From: Terriglobia bacterium
GTDB taxonomy: Bacteria; Acidobacteriota; Terriglobia; Acidiferrales; UBA7541
Length of the DNA stretch: 64,000 nucleotides
Direction: 5' to 3'
Assembly: GCA_020073375.1 (NCBI GenBank)
Contig: JAIQFG010000010.1
Span: 1 to 64,000, forward strand
Shown here: positions 1 to 8,409 of the stretch, piece by piece
Layout of the letters: every line of letters begins with the position of its first letter
Position numbering within the stretch: the stretch's first letter is position 1
Translations under genes and position numbers: made by a program
Notes under the pieces: model-generated
The model's database searches: none
The model's input: only the letters and a program-made list of their open reading frames with translations
What the model was told of the DNA's origin: nothing

Positions 1-187
1 TTTATTGTCTTGGCAGGAATAAATAGAAATCCCTGCACAGGATGGACTTCTTCCAATCTCTTAGGAGACGCCCCGATTATCTAATGCAACCGGAAGATTT
101 GCAATACGACGGAGATCATCGCCAGGAAAGTGCAATGAAGCCAATGAGAGGGCCGGGAGGGGAACGACGCCATGCAATCATTGTAGC

Positions 188-205
188 GCCCGCCTTCAGG
201 CGGGC
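188..205. repeat. GTAG-led palindrome, TTCA loop
   Basis: A perfect 7-bp stem (GCCCGCC/GGCGGGC) closes a TTCA loop and is preceded by GTAG. Nothing else recognisable was seen between the left edge and the outer-membrane protein gene. Confidence 0.7.
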
Positions 206-244
206 ATTCCGGGAACAAACATATGCCCGTTTGAATGCTGACGT

Positions 245-865
245 TCAGAAGTTGAACACCAGCCCGCTCACCACCTGAAAATGCCTCTGATTGGTGGAGA
301 AGAACCGCGACCCGATGAAGTCAGCCTCCCCTCGGATCGCCGTATGCGCACTCAACAAATAGTCCACGCCGGCACCCGCGGCTCCCGCCAGTGCCGTGTT
401 GTTCCCCAGCACGCCCGCGGTCTGGTTGAACCGAAAGTGCTGCTCGCCGAACACTGCATGGATCCACGGCTCGATCCGCCCGCGATTGCGGTAGGCCAGT
501 CGTGCTCCACCCCCGGCGAAAAGCGATTGCGTATTCAAATTCGGCGGTGTGGAGGTCGTGCCCGTATTGCCGAACCCAATCCCAACCTGCCCTTCCACTC
601 CAAACCAGCGGCCGAAAAAGCGCACGGCGTCAAAGCTTAACCCGTTTGTTGTGAATGGGCTACCCAATAGGTTGATCTGGTTGTATTGGTAGCCCAGCGA
701 AATCTGCCAGGTTGAATAATCGCGCACCGAAAACGTTCGAGTCCTGCCCTGGCCTTTAGGGCTCGAGGTCTTCTCGCCGCCCGCCCCAGCCCCCGCAGGA
801 CCCTGGGCAGCCGCCGAGATGGCCAATAAGAACATCGTTCCAACCAGGCACATCAACCTCTTCAT
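245..865 (-). CDS. Outer-membrane beta-barrel protein (OmpA/OprF-like fold), function unknown
   Basis: This 206-residue protein begins with a clear signal peptide (MKRLMCLVGTMFLLAISAAAQ). A short Gly/Ser/Lys-rich linker follows, then alternating hydrophobic/aromatic segments typical of beta-strands (such as WQISLGYQYNQINLL). It ends in a terminal phenylalanine (GLVFNF), the usual recognition signal for the BAM complex. The start codon is preceded by a purine-rich GGAGGG site about 7 bases upstream. It therefore probably inserts in the outer membrane as a small 8-stranded barrel. It stands alone, transcribed away from nuoA. No ligand or enzymatic role can be assigned. Confidence 0.75.
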   Translation of the reverse strand: MKRLMCLVGTMFLLAISAAAQGPAGAGAGGEKTSSPKGQGRTRTFSVRDYSTWQISLGYQYNQINLLGSPFTTNGLSFDAVRFFGRWFGVEGQVGIGFGNTGTTSTPPNLNTQSLFAGGGARLAYRNRGRIEPWIHAVFGEQHFRFNQTAGVLGNNTALAGAAGAGVDYLLSAHTAIRGEADFIGSRFFSTNQRHFQVVSGLVFNF

Positions 866-1024
866 GATTCGACCCTCCCCCGATCACAGGTTCCAATTTG
901 GGACACCTCCAATTTTAGCTGGCTTCCTTATTCCGAACCCTCATTTACGGCCCTACATGCCCAAAGCCGCACGGCATTAACCATCTCGCGTCATTGCCCC
1001 CTAGCGCCGACCCGCCTGCTGTTA

Positions 1025-1046
1025 GGACAGACAAGAGTGTCTGTCC
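1025..1046. repeat. Palindrome with AAGAGT loop
   Basis: A perfect 8-bp stem (GGACAGAC/GTCTGTCC) closes an AAGAGT loop and is preceded by GTTAG. It lies in the gap between the divergent barrel gene and nuoA. The loop is the complement of the ACTCTT loop found in the nuoH-nuoJ gap and near 38.6 kb, where the stems differ. Confidence 0.7.
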
Positions 1047-1139
1047 AACCGAACCCAGCCAAATCCAATTCGCCCCCAAGATTCCTTTCCCTGCTGGCCC
1101 CCCCTTGACTGCTGTGTTACGATTTCCAGCGAAATCGAA

Positions 1140-1520
1140 ATGCCGGCCCAATACATTCCGATATTTATCTTCGCCGCGTTGGCTGCCGCCTTTCCGGCCG
1201 TCACGCTGGTCGTCTTCCGGCTGATCCGGCCGACACCCGTTGCGGTGGGCGCGAAATTGAAGCCCTATGAATGCGGCGTGGAGGCGGAAGGCGACACGCG
1301 CGGGCGCTACTCGGTCCGTTTTTACATCGTGGCCATTTTGTTCGTGATCTTCGATGTGGAGACCACGTTCCTATTTCCATGGGCTGTGCTGTTTTCCACG
1401 CGCGAAGAGGGGTTTCGTCTGGAGCCGGTGTTCGCACTGGCCAGCATGTTTGTCTTCCTTGGTATATTAATCATTGGGTATGTCTGGCTGTTCCGCAAGG
1501 GCGCGCTCGAATGGGTGTGA
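1140..1520 (+). CDS. nuoA: NADH-quinone oxidoreductase subunit A, cluster 1
   Basis: NuoA is a small membrane subunit of complex I that sits at the quinone-module/membrane-arm junction. The 126-residue product has the family hallmarks: three transmembrane helices, the KPYECGVE loop whose cysteine is conserved, the RFYIVAILFVIFDVE segment with acidic residues in helix 2, and the WLFRKGALEW tail. Its length is normal. It is followed by a terminator-like hairpin and a 287-base gap instead of nuoB, so it may be transcribed apart from the rest of the cluster. A second nuoA lies near 27 kb on the other strand. Confidence 0.95.
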   Translation: MPAQYIPIFIFAALAAAFPAVTLVVFRLIRPTPVAVGAKLKPYECGVEAEGDTRGRYSVRFYIVAILFVIFDVETTFLFPWAVLFSTREEGFRLEPVFALASMFVFLGILIIGYVWLFRKGALEWV

Positions 1521-1547
1521 GCGGCGCATAGTGCGGTGGAACTGGAG

Positions 1548-1578
1548 TCCCGACCGACGGAACGGCCGGGATTTTTTT
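1548..1578 (+). terminator. Terminator-like hairpin after nuoA (cluster 1)
   Basis: A 9-bp stem with one mismatch (TCCCGACCG/CGGCCGGGA) and a 6-base loop is followed directly by seven T. It starts 28 bases after the nuoA stop codon and would separate nuoA from nuoC. Full termination rather than attenuation is inference. Confidence 0.6.
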
Positions 1579-1738
1579 ATGCCCGGAATTGCCTGCAAAA
1601 GCATCACGACTTTGTGGCGGAAGAGGTTGACTCTCTTTTCCGCCGTGTGCTAAAAGCTACAGCTTAATATCGGGTACGGCTGCAATTTTATGCTGAAGCC
1701 ATGAAGTGAAGCATGTGGCCCGCCCAAATATCGGGTGT

Positions 1739-1756
1739 GGGCTGTACTTGCAGCCC
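1739..1756. repeat. Palindrome with TACTTG loop in the nuoA-nuoC gap
   Basis: A 6-bp stem (GGGCTG/CAGCCC) closes a TACTTG loop. The same loop, with a different stem, lies between nuoJ and nuoK. The 287-base gap holds this, the upstream hairpin and two copies of AATATCGGGT, but no gene. nuoB would normally be here. Confidence 0.6.
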
Positions 1757-1807
1757 GCCCAATTAATGGCCGTACTCACTTGATGCGGCCCGGTCTAATC
1801 CTAATAC

Positions 1808-2512
1808 ATGGCAAACGACCCGGAAGAAAAGCAGCCTCCTGCGAGTTCACCGAGCGAGCCGTCTGCGCCGAAGCCACCGGCCGCAGCCGGAGAACCCGTA
1901 TCCAAACCGGCTGCTCCTCCCGCTGCCGCAAAGCCGCCGGCCCCCACCGCAAAAGCTCCCGCGGCCGCTCCTCCGCGCCCTCCCGCTGCGCCGGCTCCTC
2001 CCAAAGAAGGGCCCGTCGCTCTGGACAACGATCTCGTCAAGCGATACAAGGAAAAATTCGGCCCCGCAATTCTGGAGGCCTGGGTGGACCGCAAGCAATC
2101 CATCCTGGTGGTCGCGCGCGAACTGCTCGCGGAAATTGCCCTCTACAGCCGCGACACTGAAAAATTCGATTGGCTGAGCGATCTGACCGCGCTCGACTGG
2201 CCCAAGCGCGACAAGCGCTTTGACGTCGTCCTGAACATGTATTCGATGGAAAAGAACGAGCGCCTCCGGCTGAAGGCGCAAGCCTCAGCCGACGAGCGCG
2301 TGCCCAGCGTGCAGGGCGTGTGGGCCACGGCGAACTGGATGGAGCGCGAAGTCTACGACATGTTCGGCGTGGTGTTTGAAGGCCACCCGGACTTGAAGCG
2401 GATTCTATTGCCCGATGAGTGGCAGGGATTTCCGCTGCGCAAGGACTACGACATTCTGACGCAGGATACGGCCTGGGTGCGCGAAAACCTGGGCATCGAG
2501 AGCGGACAGTAA
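1808..2512 (+). CDS. nuoC: NADH-quinone oxidoreductase subunit C, cluster 1, with Ala/Pro-rich N-terminal extension
   Basis: NuoC is the 30-kDa subunit of the peripheral quinone module. The core, from about residue 75 on, contains the family signature ([20 protein letters not shown], then [14 protein letters not shown] and FPLRKDY). The first ~70 residues are low-complexity, almost all Ala, Pro and Lys. This extension is missing from the paralogue near 26.4 kb and from typical NuoC proteins, so the protein is 234 residues instead of about 160. No later ATG or GTG would give an intact core, so the extension is probably translated. The stop codon is 3 bases before nuoD. Confidence 0.93.
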   Translation: MANDPEEKQPPASSPSEPSAPKPPAAAGEPVSKPAAPPAAAKPPAPTAKAPAAAPPRPPAAPAPPKEGPVALDNDLVKRYKEKFGPAILEAWVDRKQSILVVARELLAEIALYSRDTEKFDWLSDLTALDWPKRDKRFDVVLNMYSMEKNERLRLKAQASADERVPSVQGVWATANWMEREVYDMFGVVFEGHPDLKRILLPDEWQGFPLRKDYDILTQDTAWVRENLGIESGQ

Positions 2513-2515
2513 ACG

Positions 2516-3658
2516 ATGGCCGACGAACGCATACCGTTTGCCACCCATGCCGAGTCCACCGTACTCGGCGCGGACGAAATTGTCCTGAACATGGGGCCGC
2601 AGCACCCGTCCACGCATGGCGTGCTGCGCGTGAAGCTGCGCCTGGACGGCGAAAAAGTCATCGGCTCGGAATGCGTGATCGGATACCTGCATCGCGGCGT
2701 CGAGAAAATTGCCGAGCATCGCACTTACCAGCAGTTCGCGCCCTACGTGGACCGCATGGATTACGTCGCGGCGGTCTCGAACGGACTGGGTTACTGCGAG
2801 GCGGTGGAAAAATTGCTCGGCGCGGAAGCGCCGCCCCGCGCCCGCGTCATCCGCGTGATCCTTACCGAGCTGCAGCGCATCGCCAGCCATTTGTTCTGGC
2901 TCGGAACCCACGCGCTCGACATCGGCGCCCTGACCCCGCTGTTTTATTGCCTGCGCGAACGCGAAGAAATTCTTAAAATTTTCGAGAAATATTGCGGCGC
3001 GCGCCTCACCACGCATGCCTTCCGCATCGGCGGACTGCAATACGAAGCCTATGACGAGCTGGAAAAAGACGTCGAGCGCTTCTGCCAACCTTTTGACAAG
3101 CGCGTGGACGATTACGAATCACTGCTCACCGAAAACCGCATCTGGGTAGGCCGCACCAAGGGCATCGGTATCCTCACCGCCGCGGAAGCCATCGACTACG
3201 GCGCGTCAGGCCCCGTGATCCGCGCCAGCGGCGTGAAGTGGGACATCCGCAAAGCGATGCCCTACGCCGCCTACGATCAATATAAATTTGAGATCCCCAC
3301 AGGTAAAAACGGCGACACCTACGACCGTTACATCGTGCGCCTGGAAGAAATGCGTCAGTCGCGCCTGATCTGCCTGCAGGCCATCGAAAATATTCCCACC
3401 GGCCCGATCATGGGCAAGGTCGGCAAAGTCCTTAAGCCGCCTCCGGGCGAGGTCTATCACGCCATCGAAGCGCCCAAGGGCGAACTCGGCTACTACATCG
3501 TGAGCGATGGCACCACGCAGCCCTACCGCGTGCGCATCCGCCCGCCCTCACTGATCAATCTGGAAGCATTCGACAAAATGATTCGCGGGCACCTGGTGGC
3601 CGACGTTGTGGCCATTATCGGAACGCTCGATATCGTCCTGGGAGAGGTGGACAGGTAG
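2516..3658 (+). CDS. nuoD: NADH-quinone oxidoreductase subunit D, cluster 1
   Basis: NuoD is the 49-kDa subunit that helps form the quinone-binding pocket. The 380-residue product keeps the [14 protein letters not shown] loop with the quinone-contacting histidine, the GYLHRGVEK motif, the [15 protein letters not shown] segment, and the terminal [12 protein letters not shown] signature. It is separate from nuoC, unlike the fused nuoCD of enterobacteria. It is paralogous to the nuoD near 25.5 kb, and both look intact. Confidence 0.96.
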   Translation: MADERIPFATHAESTVLGADEIVLNMGPQHPSTHGVLRVKLRLDGEKVIGSECVIGYLHRGVEKIAEHRTYQQFAPYVDRMDYVAAVSNGLGYCEAVEKLLGAEAPPRARVIRVILTELQRIASHLFWLGTHALDIGALTPLFYCLREREEILKIFEKYCGARLTTHAFRIGGLQYEAYDELEKDVERFCQPFDKRVDDYESLLTENRIWVGRTKGIGILTAAEAIDYGASGPVIRASGVKWDIRKAMPYAAYDQYKFEIPTGKNGDTYDRYIVRLEEMRQSRLICLQAIENIPTGPIMGKVGKVLKPPPGEVYHAIEAPKGELGYYIVSDGTTQPYRVRIRPPSLINLEAFDKMIRGHLVADVVAIIGTLDIVLGEVDR

Positions 3659-3662
3659 CGCG

Positions 3663-4982
3663 ATGCATGCCGTGATCCAATACGTGATTTCCATCTGGGT
3701 GCCGCTGGTCTGCATGCTCGTTATCGTCGGCGTGCTTCCGCTGTGCACCGGATACATCGTGCTCATGGAGCGCAAGGTCATGGCCGACATGCAGGCGCGG
3801 CTGGGGCCGATGCGCGTCGGGCCTCACGGCTTGCTGCAGCCCATCGCGGACGCCGTAAAACTCCTCCTCAAGGAAGACATCATCCCGGACGAGGCTGACA
3901 AGGCCATTTTCTGGTTCGCGCCACTGATTTCGGTCACCGCCGGAATGCTGGCGATTTCGCCGCTTGCCATCGGCCCGTGGTTCCAGATCGCGGATCTGAA
4001 TGTCGGCTTGCTCTTCGTTGTGGGCATCAGCGCGCTCGGAATTTTCGGCATCGTTCTTGGCGGATGGTCGTCCAACAGCCACTATTCGCTGCTGGGCGCC
4101 TTGCGCAGCGCGGCACAGCTGGTGAGCTATGAAACCGCCGCGGGCATGGCCGTGGTGGGAGCGCTGCTGCTGGCCGGAACGCTCTCGACCCGTGAAATTG
4201 TCGCCGCTCAGGGCGACTACGGAACCTGGTTTATTTTTGCCGCGCCCGTGGGATTTTTCATCTACGTGGTCGCGTCCATCGCCGAAACTAACCGCGCCCC
4301 ATTCGATTTGCCCGAGGCTGAATCCGAGCTCGTCGCCGGTTACATGACCGAGTACAGTGGATTCCGCTGGGCGCTGTATTTCCTGGCCGAATACACCAAC
4401 ATGGTCGTGGTCGCTTCGATCGCCACCACGCTTTTTCTGGGCGGATGGCTGCGCCCCTTCGCCGGAACGCGTGCTTTCAATTTCCTCGATTATTTCCCGT
4501 CGGCGCTGATGATTCTTGTTGGCGCGTACTGCTTCTACCGCGCGCCCAAGCAGCCGGTAAAGGTGCAGCAATTGTTCATGATGGGCCTGGGTCTGGCATT
4601 CTTCGGAGTCGCGCTGATTCTGGCGGCGCCGCTTCTCGCTCCTAAGGGCTCCCTGGTGGCAAGCGCGATGCCGGGACTGCACGGCGCGTTCTGGTTCCTG
4701 CTCAAGGTCGGTTCCTACATTTATCTTTTCATGTGGTTGCGGTTCACATTCCCGCGCTACCGGTTTGACCAGCTCATGCGCCTCGGCTGGCAATTCCTGA
4801 TCCCGCTCTCGATCGTTAACGTAATGGGGATCGGCCTTGCATTGGTCCTGCACCGCCATTGGGGCTGGAGCCACTGGACAGCGTTTCCGCTGACCACGAT
4901 CCTGACGCTGCTGGCGGCCGGATACCTAGGGTGGGCCGGCGAGAAGAAGGACAAAGAACACGTATTCGTGGGTGAGCAGTAG
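3663..4982 (+). CDS. nuoH: NADH-quinone oxidoreductase subunit H, cluster 1
   Basis: NuoH is the heel membrane subunit that lines the quinone channel. It keeps the cytoplasmic-loop signatures MERKVMADMQARLGPMRVGP and ETNRAPFDLPEAESELVAGY, with about eight or nine hydrophobic helices. The ATG 4 bases after nuoD is preferred to an upstream in-frame start inside nuoD. At 439 residues it is longer than the 408-residue paralogue, mainly through extra hydrophobic sequence in the C-terminal half. nuoI would be expected next but is absent. The TAG stop is part of a palindromic repeat. Confidence 0.95.
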   Translation: MHAVIQYVISIWVPLVCMLVIVGVLPLCTGYIVLMERKVMADMQARLGPMRVGPHGLLQPIADAVKLLLKEDIIPDEADKAIFWFAPLISVTAGMLAISPLAIGPWFQIADLNVGLLFVVGISALGIFGIVLGGWSSNSHYSLLGALRSAAQLVSYETAAGMAVVGALLLAGTLSTREIVAAQGDYGTWFIFAAPVGFFIYVVASIAETNRAPFDLPEAESELVAGYMTEYSGFRWALYFLAEYTNMVVVASIATTLFLGGWLRPFAGTRAFNFLDYFPSALMILVGAYCFYRAPKQPVKVQQLFMMGLGLAFFGVALILAAPLLAPKGSLVASAMPGLHGAFWFLLKVGSYIYLFMWLRFTFPRYRFDQLMRLGWQFLIPLSIVNVMGIGLALVLHRHWGWSHWTAFPLTTILTLLAAGYLGWAGEKKDKEHVFVGEQ

Positions 4983-5076
4983 CACAGCCACTCTTGGCTG
5001 TGTGCTTTTAGCGATTGAACGTTACACGTAGATAGAAAGTGCGGCCTGCAAAACCGCACAGCCAAGAGTGGCTGTG
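4979..5076. repeat. REPIN-like inverted pair of palindromes in the nuoH-nuoJ gap
   Basis: Two exact inverted copies of a 20-base palindrome (stem CACAGCC/GGCTGTG) lie at 4983-5002, with an ACTCTT loop, and at 5057-5076, with an AAGAGT loop. They flank about 54 bases of unrelated sequence. The GTAG at the left end includes the nuoH stop codon. The pair occupies the place where nuoI sits in most nuo operons. Confidence 0.75.
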
Positions 5077-5139
5077 TTACTTTGCTCCTGCCGCAAATTG
5101 AATTAGGCATTCGGTTTGGGGAACTGGGTTCACCGGAAA

Positions 5140-5646
5140 ATGCTCGATCAGATCGTATTCTACTTTTTCGCCACGCTGGCCGTGCTCTCCGCGGTCCTGG
5201 TCGTGACGCGCCGCAACATCGTGCAGAGCGCGATCTTCCTGATCACCGCGCTGCTGGCCACCGCCGGCATCTTCCTGCAGTTGCACGCCGAGTTTCTCTT
5301 CATCGTGCAAGTGATCCTGTACGCGGGCGGCATCATGGTGCTGTTCGTGTTCGTCATCATGCTCATCAACCTGGACACCTCCTTGCACCAGGCGCAGTAC
5401 AACCGGCAATGGTGGCTGGGACTGCTGCTCGCGCTCGTGGTGGGGGCGCACCTGATTTTGGCCGTCGCCGTGGGCCGCTCGGTGTTGCCGTTCCCGGAGC
5501 CGGCGCCCGCCACCATGCTCGAGCCCAGCACCCAGATCGTGGGCAAAACTTTGTTCGGCGAGTACATGCTTCCGTTTGAGGTTGCGTCCATCCTGCTGCT
5601 GGTGGCCATGATTGGTGCCGTGGTGATGGCGAAGAAGAAAGTGTAG
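5140..5646 (+). CDS. nuoJ: NADH-quinone oxidoreductase subunit J, cluster 1
   Basis: NuoJ is a five-helix membrane subunit beside the quinone-module junction. The 168-residue product has the VILYAGGIMVLFVFVIMLIN helix that carries the family's pi-bulge. The ATG at 5140 is preferred over an in-frame TTG 24 bases upstream because the protein then begins at the usual first helix. Its TAG stop overlaps a GTAG-led palindrome in the gap before nuoK. Confidence 0.94.
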   Translation: MLDQIVFYFFATLAVLSAVLVVTRRNIVQSAIFLITALLATAGIFLQLHAEFLFIVQVILYAGGIMVLFVFVIMLINLDTSLHQAQYNRQWWLGLLLALVVGAHLILAVAVGRSVLPFPEPAPATMLEPSTQIVGKTLFGEYMLPFEVASILLLVAMIGAVVMAKKKV

Positions 5647-5673
5647 CGGGTGCGGGCTCTACTTGGAGCCCGC
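5643..5673. repeat. GTAG-led palindrome, TACTTG loop
   Basis: A perfect 8-bp stem (GCGGGCTC/GAGCCCGC) closes a TACTTG loop. The upstream GTAG contains the nuoJ stop codon. The palindrome in the nuoA-nuoC gap has the same loop with a different stem. Confidence 0.7.
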
Positions 5674-5692
5674 CGGGAAAAAGAGCGAAAAA

Positions 5693-5995
5693 ATGATTCC
5701 TACAGCCGATTACTTATTTCTCAGCCTCGTGATGTTCACGATCGGCATCATCGGCGTCGTCACCCGGCGCAACGTCATCATCATCCTGATGTCCATCGAG
5801 CTGATGCTCAACGCCGTGAACATCAACCTGGTGGCCTTCTCGCGCCTGGTCGGCTCGGCCGAGGGCCACGTCTTCGCGATTTTCATTATCACCGATGCCG
5901 CCGCGGAAGCCGCCGTCGGCCTGGGCATCATCATTTCGTTCTTCCGCAATCGTGAAACTTTGCTGGGCGATGAAATGGATTTGCTGAAGTGGTAG
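5693..5995 (+). CDS. nuoK: NADH-quinone oxidoreductase subunit K, cluster 1
   Basis: NuoK is a three-helix, MrpC-like subunit in the proton path next to NuoJ and NuoN. The product is exactly 100 residues, the canonical length. It carries [17 protein letters not shown], with the functional membrane glutamate, and a second acidic region in [12 protein letters not shown]. The ATG at 5693 follows an A-rich purine stretch, and an earlier in-frame start would add a spurious N-terminus. Confidence 0.95.
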   Translation: MIPTADYLFLSLVMFTIGIIGVVTRRNVIIILMSIELMLNAVNINLVAFSRLVGSAEGHVFAIFIITDAAAEAAVGLGIIISFFRNRETLLGDEMDLLKW

Positions 5996-6017
5996 TTGAA
6001 GCGGTGTGGTCCTAAAC

Positions 6018-8102
6018 ATGATGCCGACTGAATACTTTCTAGCGCACATCTGGCTGATCCCGCTGTTCCCCCTGGCGGGCGCGGCGCTCATGCTGTTCAT
6101 TGGCCGCCGCCTGCCCAACGCCGGCGTGAACGTGATCTGCGTCGGCAGCGTCTTCCTCTCGATGTGCTTCGCCTTCGGCGCCATCTGGCAGTTGATTGCG
6201 CGCCCTGCCGAGGAGCGCGTGGTCAGCTATGCCCTGTTCGATTGGGTTCCCGCCGGCATCATGCACACCAACGCCGGGCGCATCGTGGATTTCCACGTGC
6301 CCTGGGGCGTCCTGATGGACCCGCTGACCGCCGTGATGCTGCTGGTCGTCACCGGAGTCGGCTTCCTCATCCACGTCTACTCGACCGGATACATGTCGCA
6401 CGAAGGCGGCTACTACCGATTCTTCGGCTACCTCAATCTGTTCATGTTCTCGATGCTCACGCTGATCCTGGCGAACAACTTGCTCCTGCTGTTCGTCGGT
6501 TGGGAAGGCGTGGGCCTGTGCAGCTATCTGCTGATCGGATTTTATTTCCTTAAAAAATCCGCCTCCGACGCCGGAAAGAAAGCCTTCATCGTCAACCGCA
6601 TCGGCGATGCCGGATTTATTCTCGGACTGTTCCTGATGCTCGGCACGCTCGGCACGATTCAGTTCACCGAAATCGGTCCGGCCATCGCCGCCGGGCATTT
6701 TGCCGTGGGCGACGCAGCGCTTACCGCGATTGCGCTGCTCCTGTTCGTGGGCGCCACCGGAAAATCCGCGCAGCTTCCACTCTACGTCTGGCTGCCGGAC
6801 GCCATGGAAGGCCCCACCCCGGTCAGCGCACTGATCCACGCGGCCACCATGGTCACCGCCGGCGTCTACATGATCGCGCGCACCAACGCCGTGTTTTCCA
6901 TGGCGCCCAAAGCCCTCGCCGTCATTGCCGTGGTCGGCGGCGTCACTTCGCTCTTCGCCGCGACCATGGGCCTGGTGCAGAATGACATCAAGCGCGTCCT
7001 GGCCTATTCCACCGTTTCGCAATTGGGCTACATGTTCCTTGCCTGCGGCGTGGGCGCATTCACCGCCGGCGTCTTCCATCTGATGACCCACGCGTTCTTT
7101 AAAGCCTGCCTCTTCCTCGGATCGGGCAGCGTGATTCACGCGCTCTCCGGCGAACAGGACATGCGCAAGATGGGCGCGCTGTGGACGAAGATTCCAACTA
7201 CAGCGAAAACATTTTTCGTAGCCTCGATCGCGATTGCGGGCCTTCCTCCGCTGGCGGCATTCTTCAGCAAGGACGCGATTTTAGGCGCCACGTTCGAGCA
7301 CAACAAACCTCTTTGGGTGGTCGGATTTATCACCGCCGGGATGACCGCGTTTTACATGTTCCGCCTCGTATTTATGACGTTCTTTGGGCAATCTCGAGTC
7401 GATCATGAGGTGGAGCACCACATTCACGAATCGCCCGGTTCAATGACTGTTCCGCTGATGATCTTGGCGGCTCTTTCGATTGTCGGCGGCTGGGTTGGTA
7501 TTCCCGCGTCTCTCGGTGGCGGCGATCGCTTCGCAAAATTTCTCGAACCCGTGATGGCAAAACACGCGGAAGAAGGTGCGGAGGCGGCCACTCAAGCGGC
7601 GTCCGGGATTTCGATGGAACTTGGGCTGATGTTGGCGTCCGTGCTCGTCGCCTTTTTTGGCATCTGGTTTGCTTACAATTGGTATATCAAGCACCCGGAC
7701 AAGCCTGAAAAATTGGCCGGCTCAGTCCCATTCCTATATAAACTGCTCTACAACAAGTATTACGTGGACCAGATTTACGACGCCATGTTCGTGAACCGCA
7801 TAAAAGACCTGGCGCTGACGCTCGGCTCGTTCGACGTCGGCGTAATCAACGGCCTCGGCGTTGACGGTTCCGGCTGGCTGACGCGCGTAACCTCGCGCAT
7901 CTCCATGGTCTGGGACTCCTGGATCGTCGACGGCCTGGTCAATCTGGCCGCGCGTATCGTCTGGGTCCTGAGTTTTCCGGTGCGCATGTTGCAGACCGGC
8001 CGCGTGTCGCGCTACGCCGGTTTCATGTTGCTCGGCGTCCTGATTTTCCTGGCATATTATTTCCGCAACTCGGGCATCGACTTTGGGAAATTGATTCACT
8101 AG
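6018..8102 (+). CDS. nuoL: NADH-quinone oxidoreductase subunit L, cluster 1
   Basis: NuoL is the distal antiporter-like proton-pumping subunit with the long lateral helix. The 694-residue product has the conserved core (NLLLLFVGWEGVGLCSYLLIGFY is the glutamate-bearing helix; the channel lysine lies in GATGKSAQLPLYVWLPDAMEGPTPVSALIHAATMV). Its long C-terminal part matches the lateral helix and anchor. The adjacent ATG codons at 6018 and 6021 are both possible starts; a GTG at 6006 is less likely. It is about 50 residues longer than the paralogue near 17.8 kb. Confidence 0.95.
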   Translation: MMPTEYFLAHIWLIPLFPLAGAALMLFIGRRLPNAGVNVICVGSVFLSMCFAFGAIWQLIARPAEERVVSYALFDWVPAGIMHTNAGRIVDFHVPWGVLMDPLTAVMLLVVTGVGFLIHVYSTGYMSHEGGYYRFFGYLNLFMFSMLTLILANNLLLLFVGWEGVGLCSYLLIGFYFLKKSASDAGKKAFIVNRIGDAGFILGLFLMLGTLGTIQFTEIGPAIAAGHFAVGDAALTAIALLLFVGATGKSAQLPLYVWLPDAMEGPTPVSALIHAATMVTAGVYMIARTNAVFSMAPKALAVIAVVGGVTSLFAATMGLVQNDIKRVLAYSTVSQLGYMFLACGVGAFTAGVFHLMTHAFFKACLFLGSGSVIHALSGEQDMRKMGALWTKIPTTAKTFFVASIAIAGLPPLAAFFSKDAILGATFEHNKPLWVVGFITAGMTAFYMFRLVFMTFFGQSRVDHEVEHHIHESPGSMTVPLMILAALSIVGGWVGIPASLGGGDRFAKFLEPVMAKHAEEGAEAATQAASGISMELGLMLASVLVAFFGIWFAYNWYIKHPDKPEKLAGSVPFLYKLLYNKYYVDQIYDAMFVNRIKDLALTLGSFDVGVINGLGVDGSGWLTRVTSRISMVWDSWIVDGLVNLAARIVWVLSFPVRMLQTGRVSRYAGFMLLGVLIFLAYYFRNSGIDFGKLIH

Positions 8103-8149
8103 CAGATGTGTGTCATGGATATGCGGCCGATGGCTGGGCTAAAAGCCGC

Positions 8150-8345
8150 GGGCTAAAGCCCCTCATTTTTGGGGAGAACGGAATGTCGCGGCTGAAGCCG
8201 CGACCCACAAAGATTCACCAATAGCGCCTTAAATTTGGCGCGGCACGAATGGGTTGGCGCTCAACGATCTGGCACGGGTTAGGTTTTGTGGGTCAGGGCT
8301 TCAGCCCTGACAAGAACGGCTAAGAAGAAAGGGGCTTTAGCCCCT
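8150..8345. repeat. Dyad-symmetric composite of four hairpins between nuoL and nuoM
   Basis: The gap of about 300 bases holds four palindromes in mirror order. They are at 8150-8161 (loop TAAA), 8185-8204 (stem GTCGCGGC, loop TGAA), 8292-8311 (stem GTCAGGGC, loop TTCA) and 8330-8345 (stem AGGGGC, loop TTTA). The inner pair is flanked by inverted GACCCACAAA/TTTGTGGGTC. The two halves are therefore inverted copies of one unit whose stems differ in a compensatory way. No gene was seen. Confidence 0.75.
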
Positions 8346-8409
8346 GAAGCTGCCGGGTCCGCAGGTTGAAACGGGCGGGGCAGCACACTGCAGAAGGCGA
8401 GGCGGGCAG

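Noticed and set aside
42-278. 78-codon open frame at the left edge
   Set aside because: It has no motif, crosses a palindromic repeat and overlaps the end of the barrel gene.
1105-1123. TTGACT before nuoA as a -35 element
   Set aside because: No reasonable -10 lies at 16-18 bases; the nearest TACGAT is only 7 bases away.
1780-1807. TTGATG...TAATAC promoter-like pair just before nuoC
   Set aside because: The -10 abuts the ATG, so transcription would begin inside the gene, and no later start keeps the NuoC core.
3606-3662. Upstream in-frame start for nuoH inside nuoD
   Set aside because: It would add a non-family leader; the ATG four bases after the nuoD stop fits the normal N-terminus.
3615-4874. 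Long minus-strand open frame opposite nuoH, with similar ones opposite nuoL, nuoM, nuoN, phosphoketolase and comEC
   Set aside because: The products are low-complexity His/Arg/Gln/Asp-rich shadows of strongly conserved genes.
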